Below are positions 12,701-24,507 of a stretch of DNA of 64,000 nucleotides, piece after piece. Position numbers and translations under genes: made by a program. Each line of letters opens with the position of its first letter. The first letter of the stretch is position 1. The DNA comes from Tetrahymena thermophila SB210 (taxonomy: Eukaryota; Ciliophora; Oligohymenophorea; Hymenostomatida; Tetrahymenidae), in assembly GCF_000189635.1 (NCBI RefSeq), contig NW_002476246.1, positions 1-64,000 on the forward strand, read 5' to 3'. The notes beneath the pieces are model-generated. The model was not told where the DNA came from. It worked only from the letters and a program-made list of their open reading frames with translations, and did not search any database.

Positions 12701-14069
12701 TAAATTAAATAAAAGTTAATAAATAAATCAAAGAGTTAGTTATTATTTTTAAAATTCATTTATATATAAAAAAGTATTAAAATTGAAAACAAATAAACTG
12801 CTTATACCTAAGATCAAGTGTCAAATTTGATAGATTAGTGGAATTTGCTAAAGCAGAACCTAAACCTGATACACCTATTGCGCCAAGTTCATTGCTACTT
12901 TTTAAATATTGAAGAAAAAAAATATAATTATTATTTATTTAGAAAGAAAAATTGAAGAAAAAATGAAATTAATTAATTATAAACAATTAAAGCAAAAGTA
13001 AGTTGAAAAAGAAAAAATGACTAAATTTAAAAAAAAAAAAAATTGGATAAAAATAAAAACTATTAAAAAGATTAAAATAATTATATTGATTTAAATTAAT
13101 TATTATATTAAAAAATATTAAAATTCAAAACAAATAAACTCTTTTTACCTAAGATCAAGTTTCAAATTTGATAGTTTAGTAGATTTTGCTAAAGCAGAGC
13201 ATAAGTGTTATGCACCGTTTGCACCAATTTAATTGCCACTATTTAAATACGAAAAAAAATAAAATAAAATAAGAAGTTAATAAATAATTGAGTTATATTG
13301 TTTTAAATTCACTTTTTTTAAATATCATAATTAAAAGCAAATGAACTGATTTTACTGAAGATTAAGCCTCAAATGTGAGAGATTAGAGCAATTTGCTAAA
13401 GCAGAACCTAAGCTTGATGCCCCAACAGCACTAATTTTGTTTTAACTATATAAATATTGAAGAAAAAATATAGTTAATTTGAAGGAAAAAATGAAGATTA
13501 GATCCAAAGTTGGAAATATAAAAGTGAGTTAAATTAACAAAGAAAGAAAGAAAAGGATAAAGAGAATAAAATAGAAATAAAAATAAATTAATTTAAAGAG
13601 GATTTAAATTAATTTTAAAATTAAAAAATATCAAAATTAAAAACAAATAAAATATTTTTACTGAAGATCAAGTGTCAAATTTGAGAGATTAGTGCAATTT
13701 ACTAAACCAGAACATAAGATTAATATATCTTCATCACCCATTTAAATTCTACTTTAAAATATTTAAAAAATTATAATAATTAATTATTTAGTTAGTTAGT
13801 TAGAAGGAAAAAATGAAGAAAAAATTAAAATAATTATTAATCAAAATTAATGGTGGAACTTGAAAAATAAATATAAAGAAACATAAAAAATAATAACTAA
13901 CATAAATAAATTAAATAAAAATACCACAGAGTAATAAAGAGAGCCTAATGAGATTAAAGCGATGAGTTTAAAAACTTTTTTTTTAATAAAAATAAATTTA
14001 AAGAATGTTCATAAAAAAATAAATAATTACTTGTTCTAAATTGTGAAAATATTTTATCTCTTAATTCAT
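9756..14069 (-). CDS. LRR cassette protein 2 (12 LRR exons)
   Basis: Fifteen exons, 5' to 3': 14031-14069, 13925-13974, then twelve of exactly 90 nt with upper ends 13751, 13445, 13238, 12897, 12517, 12265, 11874, 11496, 11149, 10772, 10414, 10120, and the tail 9756-9846. Total 1260 nt, 419 residues, no internal TGA found. Exon 1 is MNQEIKYFHNLEQ and exon 2 FLNSSLQSHQALFITLW. The LRRs follow NxIGxxGASGLGSALANC then TNLSNLTLDL. The tail reads ANGDNKPLLLEVQKQCLKQQ then KLVVFKIFS. This is one of the longest intact members here. Every LRR exon starts and ends in phase 2, so repeats can be gained or lost without changing frame. It is convergent with LRR gene 1 and most like it in exons 1-2. Likely cytosolic; partner unknown. 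Confidence 0.87.
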
Positions 14070-14695
14070 TTATTTTTTTCAAAAATATTCAATAGTAATT
14101 TATGGAAATTTAATTAGTTGTAAATATAGTAAAAAGTTAATTTACTTTTACTTGAAATTTATTTGGATAAAAGAAGAAACAAATTATTATTATTATCAAA
14201 TATGAATTTATAAATTTTTTTTTAGGAAGAGATATCAGAAAAAACTTAGTCCAACATTAATTATTAAATCTTAATATTTCTATTTAAAGCGTATACTTAA
14301 AAATATAGTAGGAATTAGGGATGGGTAGTCAGTCATATGTTAAAATAATTACAAAAATTAATTACATGAATTTTAAATATAAAATTAGAATAAAATATTA
14401 AGCTTAATTTTATTAACACTAATGTGTATAATAAATAAATCAAGGTTTTAAGTATATATAGAGAGTACTTATTCATAATAGATAAAATTGGAAAATGTTA
14501 AATAATTTTATAAGTTGCAAAGTCAAATCACAAACAAACAAACAACGACAATCGAAATAGAAAATTAATTTACCTTTTTGTTTATTTTTAAGATGGCAAT
14601 ATGAATAACAGCTTAACATAAGTTGGTTTTAGTAATCTTTGAAGACCAACCAACTTCTGACTTTTAGTTTAGATATATTTCGAAAAATACAAATC
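14070..14695. other. Upstream region of LRR gene 2
   Basis: AT-rich. 14245-14335 holds the conserved LRR-gene upstream block on the minus strand. Around 14610-14650 there is a short inverted pair agttggt / accaact. No confident ORF. Confidence 0.5.
14245..14335 (-). promoter_or_regulatory. Conserved upstream block of LRR genes (copy 2)
   Basis: Read on the minus strand: CCCATCCCTAATTCCTACTA, then tatttttaagtata, tttaaatagaaatattaaga, tttaataattaatgtt. About 180-265 nt upstream of the ATG at 14069. Confidence 0.45.
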
Positions 14696-15517
14696 ATGCT
14701 AGATTTGATAGCAAAAGAACTTTTAGTAATTTAATTTTCAAATAAAAAAAATCCTTCTGAAAAAACAGTTTTATACAATTAATATTATCTCTAAAGCATT
14801 CATCTCTATATACTATAGAAAATAAAAATATCACTTCTTGTTAAAGATTATGTTTGTGGTTCAATTTTAAACCTATTCCTAAGATTCAATAACCTACATA
14901 AATTCTGTTTAACTCAATTAAAGCTGTTTAATTAGCAAATTTAATTTGAACTAATGTATCTTACTGATTAAATGATTGAAGCATTTACTTCTACTTTTAA
15001 TTAAGAATATAAACCTATCAAAAATAAAATACAACAACAAAATTTATAAGACATACTCAAATTGGAAATCTAGTAGGATAATCACACAATCATCATGCGC
15101 AAAAATTACAGCACCTGTACTTAAGAAGTATTTTTATTTTATATAAACATTCTATTGTACCTTAATTGTAATTATGGATTAGTTAAGTTATGCTCAACTA
15201 TTTAAAATATCAAAGTAAGTTTAAATAAAAAATAATGTTAAATTAGTTTTTAACAATCTATAATGATAAATTAGTTTTATGAAAATAAATTTTATTATTT
15301 ACTTTATTTTCGTTCTTGTTATAATAAGGGAAAAATAAAAAATTCAATAAAGGAAAGATTTTTTTTTTTTCACACATTCTATCGAGATATTTTATATAAA
15401 TATCATATAATAAAATTGTATATCAAACCCTAGTATAGAATTTTTATAAAAAGGGCAAATATAATATTTGTATAAAAAGGTATGTTGCCCAGTTGTTTTA
15501 AACTTACCAAAATGTGA
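14696..15517 (+). CDS. Possible 273-codon ORF, unrecognised
   Basis: From ATG 14696 the frame stays free of TGA to 15515-15517. The first ~165 codons look protein-like: VLYNQYYLQSIHLYILQ, LLVKDYVCGSILNLFLRF, QFELMYLTDQMIEAFTSTFN, EVFLFYINILLYL. Beyond ~15230 the sequence becomes low-complexity and is more doubtful, so the real exon may end near there. TGA alone as stop makes long open frames easier by chance in such DNA. No family recognised. A competing frame starting at the ATG at 14601 with a short intron is also partly open, so the model is uncertain. Confidence 0.3.
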
Positions 15518-16250
15518 TGATTTGAATAAGTCAAACAGCTGATAATTCATTGTGTAATTAAAATTAATATCAATATTAGAAGAAATATTAAAATATTATT
15601 GATGGAAATACTAATCATAAAGAGAATTAAAAAAAAAATATTATGAAGCTTAGCAATTCTAATTAATTATATATAAATAAAATGTTTTTAATTAAATAAT
15701 ATTTCAAAGGAAATTATTATAGATAATTTATTTAAATTTAAAAAATATCTTTTGCATTTAATATAACTAAATAAATTTTATATCTTTGCTTATATTTCTT
15801 TAATAAATGATCTACATATTTACAGGTCTGTCTGGTTTTTCTTCTAAGTTAAAAATAAAACTCAAAAATTAGTAATGTTTTTAAAAAATAAATACGTTTG
15901 TTTGCTTTATAAATGTTTTAAAACGGTATATTTATCTTGTAAATTCTTAATTTTAAGTAATTTTAATAAAAATATGAAATATAATTATAATTAAATAGAA
16001 CTATTTAGAAAAAGTAAATTAAAAATTAAATAAATATTCATTAGAAAAGATTAGTTTTAATGTAAAAAATATTCATAAGCTTTTAATATCTAACAATTTT
16101 TAAAATTTATAAATTAAATAAATAAAGTAATTTATTTCAAATAAATGTTAGAATTTATATTTAATAATAAAACAGTTTTTTCAAACAAAAATAAGTAAAT
16201 TTTTTTAATTAGAATAAATTAATATCTAAAAAATCCAATAAATATTATTC
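15518..16250. other. Intergenic, no feature seen
   Basis: AT-rich, no coding-like frame, no repeat of note. It separates the doubtful ORF from the tail of LRR gene 3. Confidence 0.5.
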
Positions 16251-18011
16251 TCAAATAAATATTTGCAGATTAACAAGTCTATTAATTATAAGGAGTTTAC
16301 TTCTGAATTTTTATTTATATACTTCACTTATTTTATTCCACCTTTAATTAAAACATTAAATAATATTTTTATTTATTTTTAAATATAAAAAATTTATTAC
16401 TCAAGATACATAGTTAAAAATTATAGCTTTTTGTACTTAGTTAAGGCAGAGCTTAAGTTAGTTATTCCTTAATCTCTTATAAAATTAGATCTTTTTTTAA
16501 TATATAAAATTTTATATATACTTAAAACCATTTACTTAAATAAAGAAAAAAAATTACGAAAAAAGAATAAACTGTAAATTAAAGCGCTTACAAATAAATA
16601 AAACTTTCAAAAACTAGAAATATTTTATTTCTTTAAATTATTTTGAGTTAACTCATTTAAAAAATAATAAATAACTAAAAAAATAAAAAAATTGTTTTTA
16701 CTCAAGATAGAGAGTAAGGATTATTAGATTTTTGCAATTTTATAATGTAAAACCTAGATCTGACACCCCTTTATCTCCTATTTGATTACTTCTTTAATAT
16801 TAAAGGAATAAATTATAAACTAAAAATAAAAATTAATAAGGTTTTGATTGAATTGAATTTAAAATAAACAAATACTATATTTATTTCCTCGTTTTCACGC
16901 ATTCTTAAAATCAAATTTTTATTTTTTATATACTATCTAGAAATGAAACTTATTTAAAAAATTAAAAATATATTCATCAAAAAGTAAAAATGCATAATAA
17001 ATATAATTTAATAAATAAATTGTTAATACTTGAGATATAATTCCAAGATTGAAAGATTATAGCAGTTTGATAAAGCTGAACCTATGTTTTAAGTACCCTC
17101 ATCAGTAATTAAATTGTAGCTTTTAAATAATAGATTATTTTTTTAATTACATATTTAAAGGAAGAATCAAAATCTTTTTTATTTGTTAGTTTGTAGCATC
17201 AAAAAAAGGATATTTTTTATTTTATTGAAATTTGAGATTTGAGATTTAGAAATTGAATAATAATACTCCAAAAAATTTTTTGAATATATTTAATTATTTT
17301 TACTCAAGATGTAGCTTTAAAGTTGATAGATTCTTGCAATTTACTAAAGAAAAACATAAATTCGAAGCTCCTTAGTCACTAATTGAATTATCGCTTTTAA
17401 AGTATGGGATAAATAGACAAAAATATTTGAGTTTATATTAAAATTCAAATTCAAAAATATGTAAAATAAGCAAACCAGTTAACAAGATAAATATTCCTAA
17501 ATAGTTTTTTATTAAGCATTAAATCAAATATTTAGGTTGATAATCAATGAAAATTCAATTAAACTATTGTTACTAAAGATTGAGTGTCAAATTTGAAAGA
17601 TTTTTGCAAGTTATTAAAATAGAACATAAACTTGATACTCCAGCATCTCCAATAAAATTGTTTCTTTGTAAAAAGTTTAAAATTATTTTCTGTAGAATGT
17701 TAAATAAAATAAAAATAAATCTTAAAAAATATAATTTTTTGAGAAGATATTTAATTGTTTTATTCAAAAATTTACAATTTTATTACTGAAATATTTATGA
17801 TAAGTATTTATTTGAATATAATAAATTAAAAGAAAATTAATACTCAAATAATAATTATTATTTACATAAGATCAATATCAAGTTCAGATACTAATATTTT
17901 AGAAGAGTTTAAAAGCTTTTTTATAGGCAAGAAAATTATCTAATTTTAATGAGAAGATAATATATCATTTACATCTTCCAAAGTGTCAAAATGATTTTCT
18001 TCTTAGATCAT
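16251..18011 (-). CDS. LRR cassette protein 3 (5 LRR exons, diverged)
   Basis: Eight exons, 5' to 3': 17973-18011, 17866-17915, 17574-17663, 17304-17393, 17030-17119, 16702-16791, 16401-16490, 16251-16341. Sum 630 nt, 209 residues, all phases agreeing. Exon 1 is MIQEENHFDTLED; exon 2 LLNSSKILVSELDIDL. The LRRs are the most diverged of the family but keep the frame and 30-residue period, e.g. NNFIGDAGVSSLCSIL, SNQIGDKGVSDLGFTL, SNFIRDQGITNLSSAL. The tail ends RLVNLQIFI, lacking the usual K before R-L-V. Introns share little with those of neighbours, so this is probably an old lineage rather than a recent copy. An exact-length cassette surviving in diverged sequence argues that it is functional. 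Confidence 0.8.
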
Positions 18012-18678
18012 TTATTTTTAAATTGTATAATTTAAATTCAAATTTAAAACTTATTCTTTATAAATTTAAAGTAAACAAATTAATGAATGAATGAATGAAT
18101 GACTTGGATTTATTTAAAAAATAAAAGTATAATTATAAAAATTATATTTACTCTCATACTTAAATTAATCTGGCTGGATTCTAAAACTCAATTATTTAAA
18201 ACCTCGACTTTTATTATTTGGTTTAATTAATTATATAAATATAGCAAGATGCCTTACAAAAATTTAGTAATTTACATGCCACTTATTATGAAATAGATTT
18301 TTTATTTATTTATTAAAAATAAATCTGAATTTTATATTTTATAATAGAACAATAATTAATTAATAATTTAGTTTATTATAATTTCAATAATAAATAATAT
18401 TTTTACATCTACATTTTTTAATTTAGCTAAATTTTTTGAAGTAAGTGGGGTAGGGTAGCAATAGTGATTAAGAATTTCTAAATTTTTTATTCATTCTAAT
18501 AATATATTTACATCCAAAAATATGAACTATATTTATAAATATAAAATCAATAATAAAAACTATCTTTCTATTTATATTTTAGGTTAAATAAACTTTTTAA
18601 ATTTATTACATAATAAAATATATAATATTATTCAAACATTTAATATGTATTCATCCTTTTTTTGCCACTATTTTATCA
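18012..18678. other. Intergenic between LRR genes 3 and 4
   Basis: AT-rich. Contains an ATGA microsatellite at about 18082-18102. The usual LRR upstream block is not recognisable before LRR gene 3. Confidence 0.5.
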
Positions 18679-21600
18679 TCAAAATACTTTTTTAAAGATA
18701 ACTAATCTTTTTGATTTAAGACACTTACTTATTACTTCGAATTTTTATGATTCATTCATTGAGCTAAAAATTGAATAACAAATTAGTGTAAATTTTAAAT
18801 AAATATCAAAATAAAATAAACTTTTTAATTAAAAATTATTTCTTAAATTAATAAATAAAATATATATGTGGAATAAAAAGATAAAAAAATAAATCAAATA
18901 AAAGCTATCAAATAAATTCAAAGAGCTTTTTTTTATATTCATTTTTATAGTTTAAAATATCAAAATCCAAAACAAATAAACTGTTTTTACCTAAGATTAA
19001 GTGTCAAATTTGAGAGATTAATGCAATTTGCTAAAGCAGAACCTAAGCCTGATGCACCCATTACACCAATTTAAGAAGGGCTAAGCGACTCGAGTGGGCG
19101 AGTCGGAGGGTCTTAGCAGTGATATCGGGGGTTCGAATCCTATACCGCCCCCTTTATTTCGAAAAATTCCATGTAAAAAATGTGAATGTTACCAGCGGTC
19201 TCCTTGGTAGGAGGGAAGGGCCAAATCTGATAGGTGGTAAAGAGGAGGCCCCATTCTGAACAGAAGATCTGGAATACAAATGGGAAGCGAGCATAATGCG
19301 TAGTCAAATCATGGAAGATTAGTAGAAATGCCATTAGGGTGTAGGTGACCCTTCCCTTCTAGTATATTACCCACAATTATATATAAATAAATTGGTATAC
19401 GTATAATAATAATGTATAAGTAATTATATATAGGGCCCTATCCCGAGTGCATGTAACCATGTGCGAGTATGTATGTATGTATGTACACCAATTTAATTGT
19501 TACTTTTTAAATATTGAAGAAATAATATATCATTAAATAGTTAATTAGAAGGAAAAAATGAAGAAAAAATATCAAATAGTAAGATTAATTAATTAAAAAT
19601 AAAAGCAAAAGTTGAAAATAAAATGATGAGTTAAATTAACAAAGAAAGAACAAAAAAAAGAAAGCACAATAAAAAGAAAAAGAAAAACGAGCTTTATTAT
19701 TTTAATTAGTTTTATAATTAAAAATATCACAATCCAAAACAAATAAACTGTTTTTACCTAAGATTAAGTGTCAAATTTAAGATTTAAATGCAATTTGCTA
19801 AAGCAGAACCTAAGCCTGATGCACCTTCATCACCAATTTAATTGTTACTTTTTAAATTTTTAAATATTGAAGAAAAAATATATAATTAATTAGTTAATTA
19901 GAAGGAAAAAATGAAGATAAAATATGAAATAATAAGATAAATTAATTAAAAATAAAAGCAAAAGTTGAAAATAAAATGATGAGTTAAATAAACAAAGAAA
20001 GAACAAAAAAGAAAAATTAAAAAGAGCTTTATTTTTTTAATTAGTTTTTATAATTAAAAATATCATAAACCAAAACAAAAAAACTGTTTTTACCTAAGGT
20101 TAAGTGTCAAATTTTAGAGTTTAATGCAATTTGCTAACGCAGAACCTAAGCCTGATGCGCCCATTACACCAATTTAATTGTTACTTTTTAAATATTGAAG
20201 AAATAATATATCATTAAATAGTTTATTAGAAGGAAGAAATGAAGATAAAATATGAAATAATAAGATAAATTAATTAAAAATAAAAGCGAAAGTTGAAAAT
20301 AAAATGATGAGTTAAATTAACAAAGAAAGAACAATAAAAAGAAAAAGAAAAAAGAGCTTTATTGTTTTTAATTAATTTTTATAATTAAAAATATCACAAT
20401 CTAAAACAAATAAACTGTTTTTACCTAAGATTAAGTGTCAAATTTGAGAGATTAATGCAATTTGCTAAAGCAGAACATAAGCCTGATGCACCCATTACAC
20501 CAATTTAATTGTAACTTTTTAAATATTGAAGAAAAAATATGAAATAATAAGATAAATTATTTAAAAATAAAAGCGAAAGTTGAAAATAAAATGATGAGTT
20601 AAATTAACAAAGAAAGAAAAATAAAAAGAAAATAGAGCTTTATTGTTTTTAATTAGTTTTATAATTAAAAATATATCACAATCCAAAACAAATAAACTGT
20701 TTTTACCCAAGGATAAGTTTCAAATTTGAGAGATTAATGCAATTTGCTAAAGCAGAACATAAGCCTGATGAACCCATTACACCAATTTAATTGTAACTTT
20801 TTAAATATTAAAAAAAAAAAAATCATTAAATAGTTAATTAGAAGTTAAAAATGAAGAAAAAATATGAAATAATAAGATAAATTAATTAAAAATAAAAGCG
20901 AAAGTTGAAAATAAAATGATGAGTTAAATTAACAAAGACAAAACAAAAAAAAGAAAGCACAATAAAAAGAAAAAGAAAAAAGAGCTTTATTGTTTTAATT
21001 AGTTTTATAATTAAAAATATCACAATCCAAAACAAATAAACTGTTTTTACTTAAGCTGAAGTTTCAAATTTGAGAGATTAATGCAATTTGCTAAAGCAGA
21101 GCCTAAGCCTGATGCACCTTCATCACCAATTTAATTTTTACTTTTTAAATATTGAAGAAATAATATATCATTAAATAGTTAATTAGAAGGAAAAAATGAA
21201 GATAAAATATGAAATAATAAGATAAATTAATTAAAAATAAAAGCAAAAGTTAAAAATAAAATGATGAGTTAAATTAACAAACAAAGAACAATAAAAAGAA
21301 AATATAGCTTTATTGTTTTTAATTATTTTTTATTATTAAAAATATCACAATCCATAACAATAAAATTGTTTTTACATAAGGTAAAGTGTCAAATTTGAGA
21401 GATTAATGCAATTTGCTAAAGCAGAACCTAAGCCTGATGCACCCATTACACCAATTTAATTGTTACTTTTTAAATATTAAAGTAAAAATATATCATTAAA
21501 TAATTAATTAGAAGGAAGAAATGAAGAAAAAATATGAAATAATAAGATAAATTAATTAAAAATAAAAGCGAAAGTTGAAAATAAAATGATGAGTTAAATT

Positions 21601-23388
21601 AACAAACAAAGAACAATAAAAAGAAAAAGAAAAAAGGTTATTGTTTTTAATTAATTTTTATAATTAAAAATATCACAATCCAAAACAAATAAACTTTTTT
21701 TACATAAGGCAAAGTGCCAAATTTGATAGATTAATGCAATTTGCTAAAGCAGAACCTAAGCCTGATGCACCCATTACACCAATTTAATTGTTACTTTTTA
21801 AATATTAAAGTAAAAATATATCATTAAATAATTAATTAGAAGGAAAAAATGAAGAAAAAATATCAAATAAAAAGATAAATTAATTAAAAATAAATACAAA
21901 AGTTGAAAATAAAATGATGAGTTAAATTAACAATGAAATAACAATAAAAAGAAAAAGAAAAAAGAGGTTTATTGTTTTTAATTAGTTTTTATAATTAAAA
22001 ATATCACAATCCAAAATAAATAAACTGTTTTTACCTCAGGTAAAGTGTCAAATTTGAGAGATTAATACAATTTGTTAAAGCAGAACCTAAGCCTGAGGCA
22101 CCTTCATTACCAATTTTATTGTAACTTTTTAAATATTGAAGACAAAATATACCATTAAATAGTTAATTAGAAGGAAAAAATGAAGATAAATGAAAATAAA
22201 ATGATGAGTTAAATTAACAAAGTAAGAACAAAAAAAAGAAAAACTAATAAGAGCTTTATTTTTTTAATTAATTTTTATAATTAAAAATATCACAAACCAA
22301 AACAAAAAAACTGTTTTTACCTAAGGTCAAGTGTCAAATTTGAGAGCTTAATGCAATTTGCTAAAGCAGAACCTAAGCCTGATGCACCTTCATCACCAAT
22401 TTAATTTTCACTTTTTAAATATTGAAGACAAAATATATCATTAAATAGTTAATTTGAAGGAAAAAATGAAGAGAAAATATGAAATAATAAGATAAATTAA
22501 TTAAAAATAAAAGCAAAAGTTGAAAATAAAATGATGAGTTAAATAAACAAATAAAGAATAAAAAAAGCAAGTACAATTAAAACAAAAACTAAATATATAT
22601 TTATTGTTTTTAATTAGTTTTTATAATTAAAAATATCACAACCCAAAATAAAAAACTTTTTACTAAAGTATAAGTGTCAAGTTTGAGAGATTAATACAAT
22701 TTGCTAAAGCAGAATATAAGTCTGATGCACGTTCATCGCCAAGTTAATTTTAACTTTTTAAATTTTGAAGAAAAAATTATTTCATTTTAATAGTTAATTA
22801 GGAAGGAAAAATGAAGAAAATTGAAGAAATAATAAGATTAATTAATAATTAGCAAAATTAACAAAAATGAAAAAAAGAAGAAATCACAATAAAAAGAAAA
22901 AGGAAAATAAATCAAATAAATTAAAAGAGCTTTAATGTTTTAAATTAACTTTTTTTATTAAAATATTACAATCTGAAACAAATAAACTGCTTTTATTAGG
23001 TGTAAGTTTTAACACAAAAAAATAAAGAATAAATATCAAATAATAAAAAATGAATAATAAATAATTAAAAATTAAATTGAAAATGAAGTTAACATACCTA
23101 AATTATTTTTTTTTTAATAAAAATCAATAAGTAATCATGATAATTTCTATAATAAAAATTATTTATTTAAATAAATTGAAAGTTAAATAAAAAAAATATT
23201 AATAAATAATAAAAATAATAAATATTAATTAATAAAATATACCTCAAATTAATTTGGAGAACCTAATGAGATAAAAGTGAAGAGTTTATAAACTTTTTTT
23301 ATTAATAAATATAAATTTAAATGATATTAATAAAAAAATTAATAATTACTTCTTCTAATCTGTTGTAATATTTAATCTATTATATCAT
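18679..23388 (-). CDS. LRR cassette protein 4, one LRR exon split by a SINE-like insertion
   Basis: Exons 5' to 3': 23350-23388 (MIQQIKYYNRLEE), 23243-23292 (FINSSLLSHQVLQINLR), ten 90-nt LRR exons with upper ends 22753, 22410, 22124, 21793, 21465, 21140, 20796, 20514, 20183, 19847, an eleventh at 18991-19502 interrupted by an insertion (19075-19496), and the tail 18679-18763 (ending KSKRLVIFKKVF). Reading through the insertion meets an in-frame TGA. Without the insertion the gene would be 387 residues; with that exon skipped, 357 residues and still in frame. Repeats here are very alike (many read GVMGASGLGSALANC), suggesting recent expansion. A dead LRR exon lies at about 22983-23015, next to the 5' end. 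Coding status depends on splicing. Confidence 0.75.
19062..19074. repeat. Target-site duplication, left copy
   Basis: tacaccaatttaa, identical to 19484-19496. It is normal LRR-exon sequence, duplicated by the insertion. Confidence 0.88.
19075..19483 (+). mobile_element. SINE-like, tRNA-derived retroelement insertion
   Basis: About 409 bp, clearly less AT-rich than everything around it. The 5' end is tRNA-like: an A-box-like gactcgagtgg at 19087-19097 and a B box ggttcgaatcc at 19130-19140, spaced as in tRNA genes, but the acceptor and T stems do not pair properly, so it is not a working tRNA. A unique body follows, then an AT-rich stretch, a 3' end (cgagtgcat...catgtgcgagtat) and a (TATG)n tail at 19469-19483. 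Flanking 13-bp direct repeats mark target-primed insertion. It is opposite in orientation to the LRR gene it hits. No ORF of note inside. The internal promoter, microsatellite tail and target duplication are the standard marks of a SINE; the family is not one I can name. Confidence 0.82.
19130..19140 (+). promoter_or_regulatory. RNA polymerase III B box in the SINE-like element
   Basis: ggttcgaatcc matches the tRNA T-loop promoter consensus exactly. With the A-box-like sequence about 40 nt upstream it forms a plausible internal type 2 pol III promoter. Confidence 0.75.
19484..19496. repeat. Target-site duplication, right copy
   Basis: tacaccaatttaa, following the (TATG)n tail; the LRR exon resumes directly after it (ttgtta to 19502). 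Confidence 0.88.
22983..23015 (-). pseudogene. Fossil LRR exon end
   Basis: On the minus strand, CTTACACCTAATAAAAGCAG followed by TTTATTTG is the end of an LRR exon plus intron start, but the donor reads ATAAAA instead of GTAAAA and the upstream exon body is gone. It sits in the position of the first LRR of gene 4. Confidence 0.6.
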
Positions 23389-23544
23389 TTTTTTTTTCAA
23401 AAATATTTAATAGAAATTTATGGATTTTAATTAATTATAAATGGATGGATAAAAAGAATAAATAAAATATAATAATTAATTAATTTTCTAATATTAACTT
23501 ATAAATTTGGTTTTATGAAGATATATCACATAAAAATTAATTTA

Positions 23545-23620
23545 ATATTCATTATTTAATCTTAATATTTATATTTAAAGCATATACTTAAAATTATATA
23601 TAGTAGGAATTAGAGATGAA
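23545..23620 (-). promoter_or_regulatory. Conserved upstream block of LRR genes (copy 4)
   Basis: Minus strand: attcctactatatataattt, then taagtatatgctttaaat and aaatattaagattaaataat. About 155-230 nt upstream of the ATG at 23388. Confidence 0.45.
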
Positions 23621-23921
23621 CTGTTAGTCATATTTGATAAAATTCTAGTAATTAAATAATGTTTTTAATTTTTAGTAAACACTTTAAAAATTGTTTTATC
23701 AATAATATGAAGTAGCATTTTAAAAATACCATAAATAATAGCAATTTATTTAAGATAATGAATAAATAGAAATATATAAAATAATATATAGAAATATTAG
23801 TTAATACAGATATCGATTTTCAAAATAAATAAATAATATTATTATGATAAAGGCTTAGTGAATAAGTAAAAAAAATATTGTTCATGCATGAAAATTATTA
23901 AATAGTATAATATAAAATAAA

Positions 23922-24474
23922 CTTTTTTTGATATGAAATTAAAATAACTAATATTGTTTTTAGATTTTTTTAAGTAAATCAATAATTGAATTTATTTTTA
24001 CCAAATTTTAATTTGAAAGCGAAATTTATTAATTGATCAAATTATATAGTTAGTTATCTAATTAATAATCCAAAAGATACTCTAATTAATATTAATAGGT
24101 TCTGGATATATTAATAGAAATATTAATTCTTATTTGATTAATTATTATAAGTTCATTCATTTTTGAGCTAAAAAATATGTAGAAGTTCTTTGTGAAATTA
24201 ATAAATTTTTTTTGATATGAACTAATATTGTTTTTAAATTTTTTTAAGTAAATCAATAATTGAATTAAGTTTTACCAAATTTTAATTTGAATGAGAAATT
24301 TATTAATTGATCAAATCATATTGTTAGTTATCTAATTAATAATCCAAAAGATACTCCAATTAATATTAATAAATTCTGGGTATATTAATAGAAATATTAA
24401 TTCTTATTTGATTAATCATAATAAGTTCATTAATTTTTGAACTAAAAAATATGTAGAAGTTCTTTGTGAAATTA
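23922..24474. repeat. Direct tandem duplication, ~275-285 bp unit
   Basis: Copy 1 spans about 23922-24200 and copy 2 about 24205-24474. Both run from ttttttttgatatgaa through accaaattttaatttgaa and ccaaaagatactc to gtagaagttctttgtgaaat. They differ by small indels and scattered substitutions. The array lies just upstream of the furin-like gene. Confidence 0.85.
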
Positions 24475-24507
24475 TTTATAGCGCTTGGCATAATTAAAAC
24501 AATTTTC

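Larger units (their letters stand above)
23389..24507. other. Upstream region of LRR gene 4 and divergent furin-like gene
   Basis: Divergent intergenic region. It holds the conserved LRR upstream block at 23545-23620 (minus) and a tandem duplication at 23922-24474. No ORF with coding character. Confidence 0.6.

Noticed and set aside
19075-19145. A functional tRNA gene
   Set aside because: The T-loop matches, but the acceptor, D and T stems do not pair over a normal length, and the segment is the head of a 409-bp inserted element with target duplications.
19140-19334. A 64-residue minus-strand protein inside the inserted element
   Set aside because: It lies in the body of the SINE-like element, does not match the LRR frame, and has no family features.
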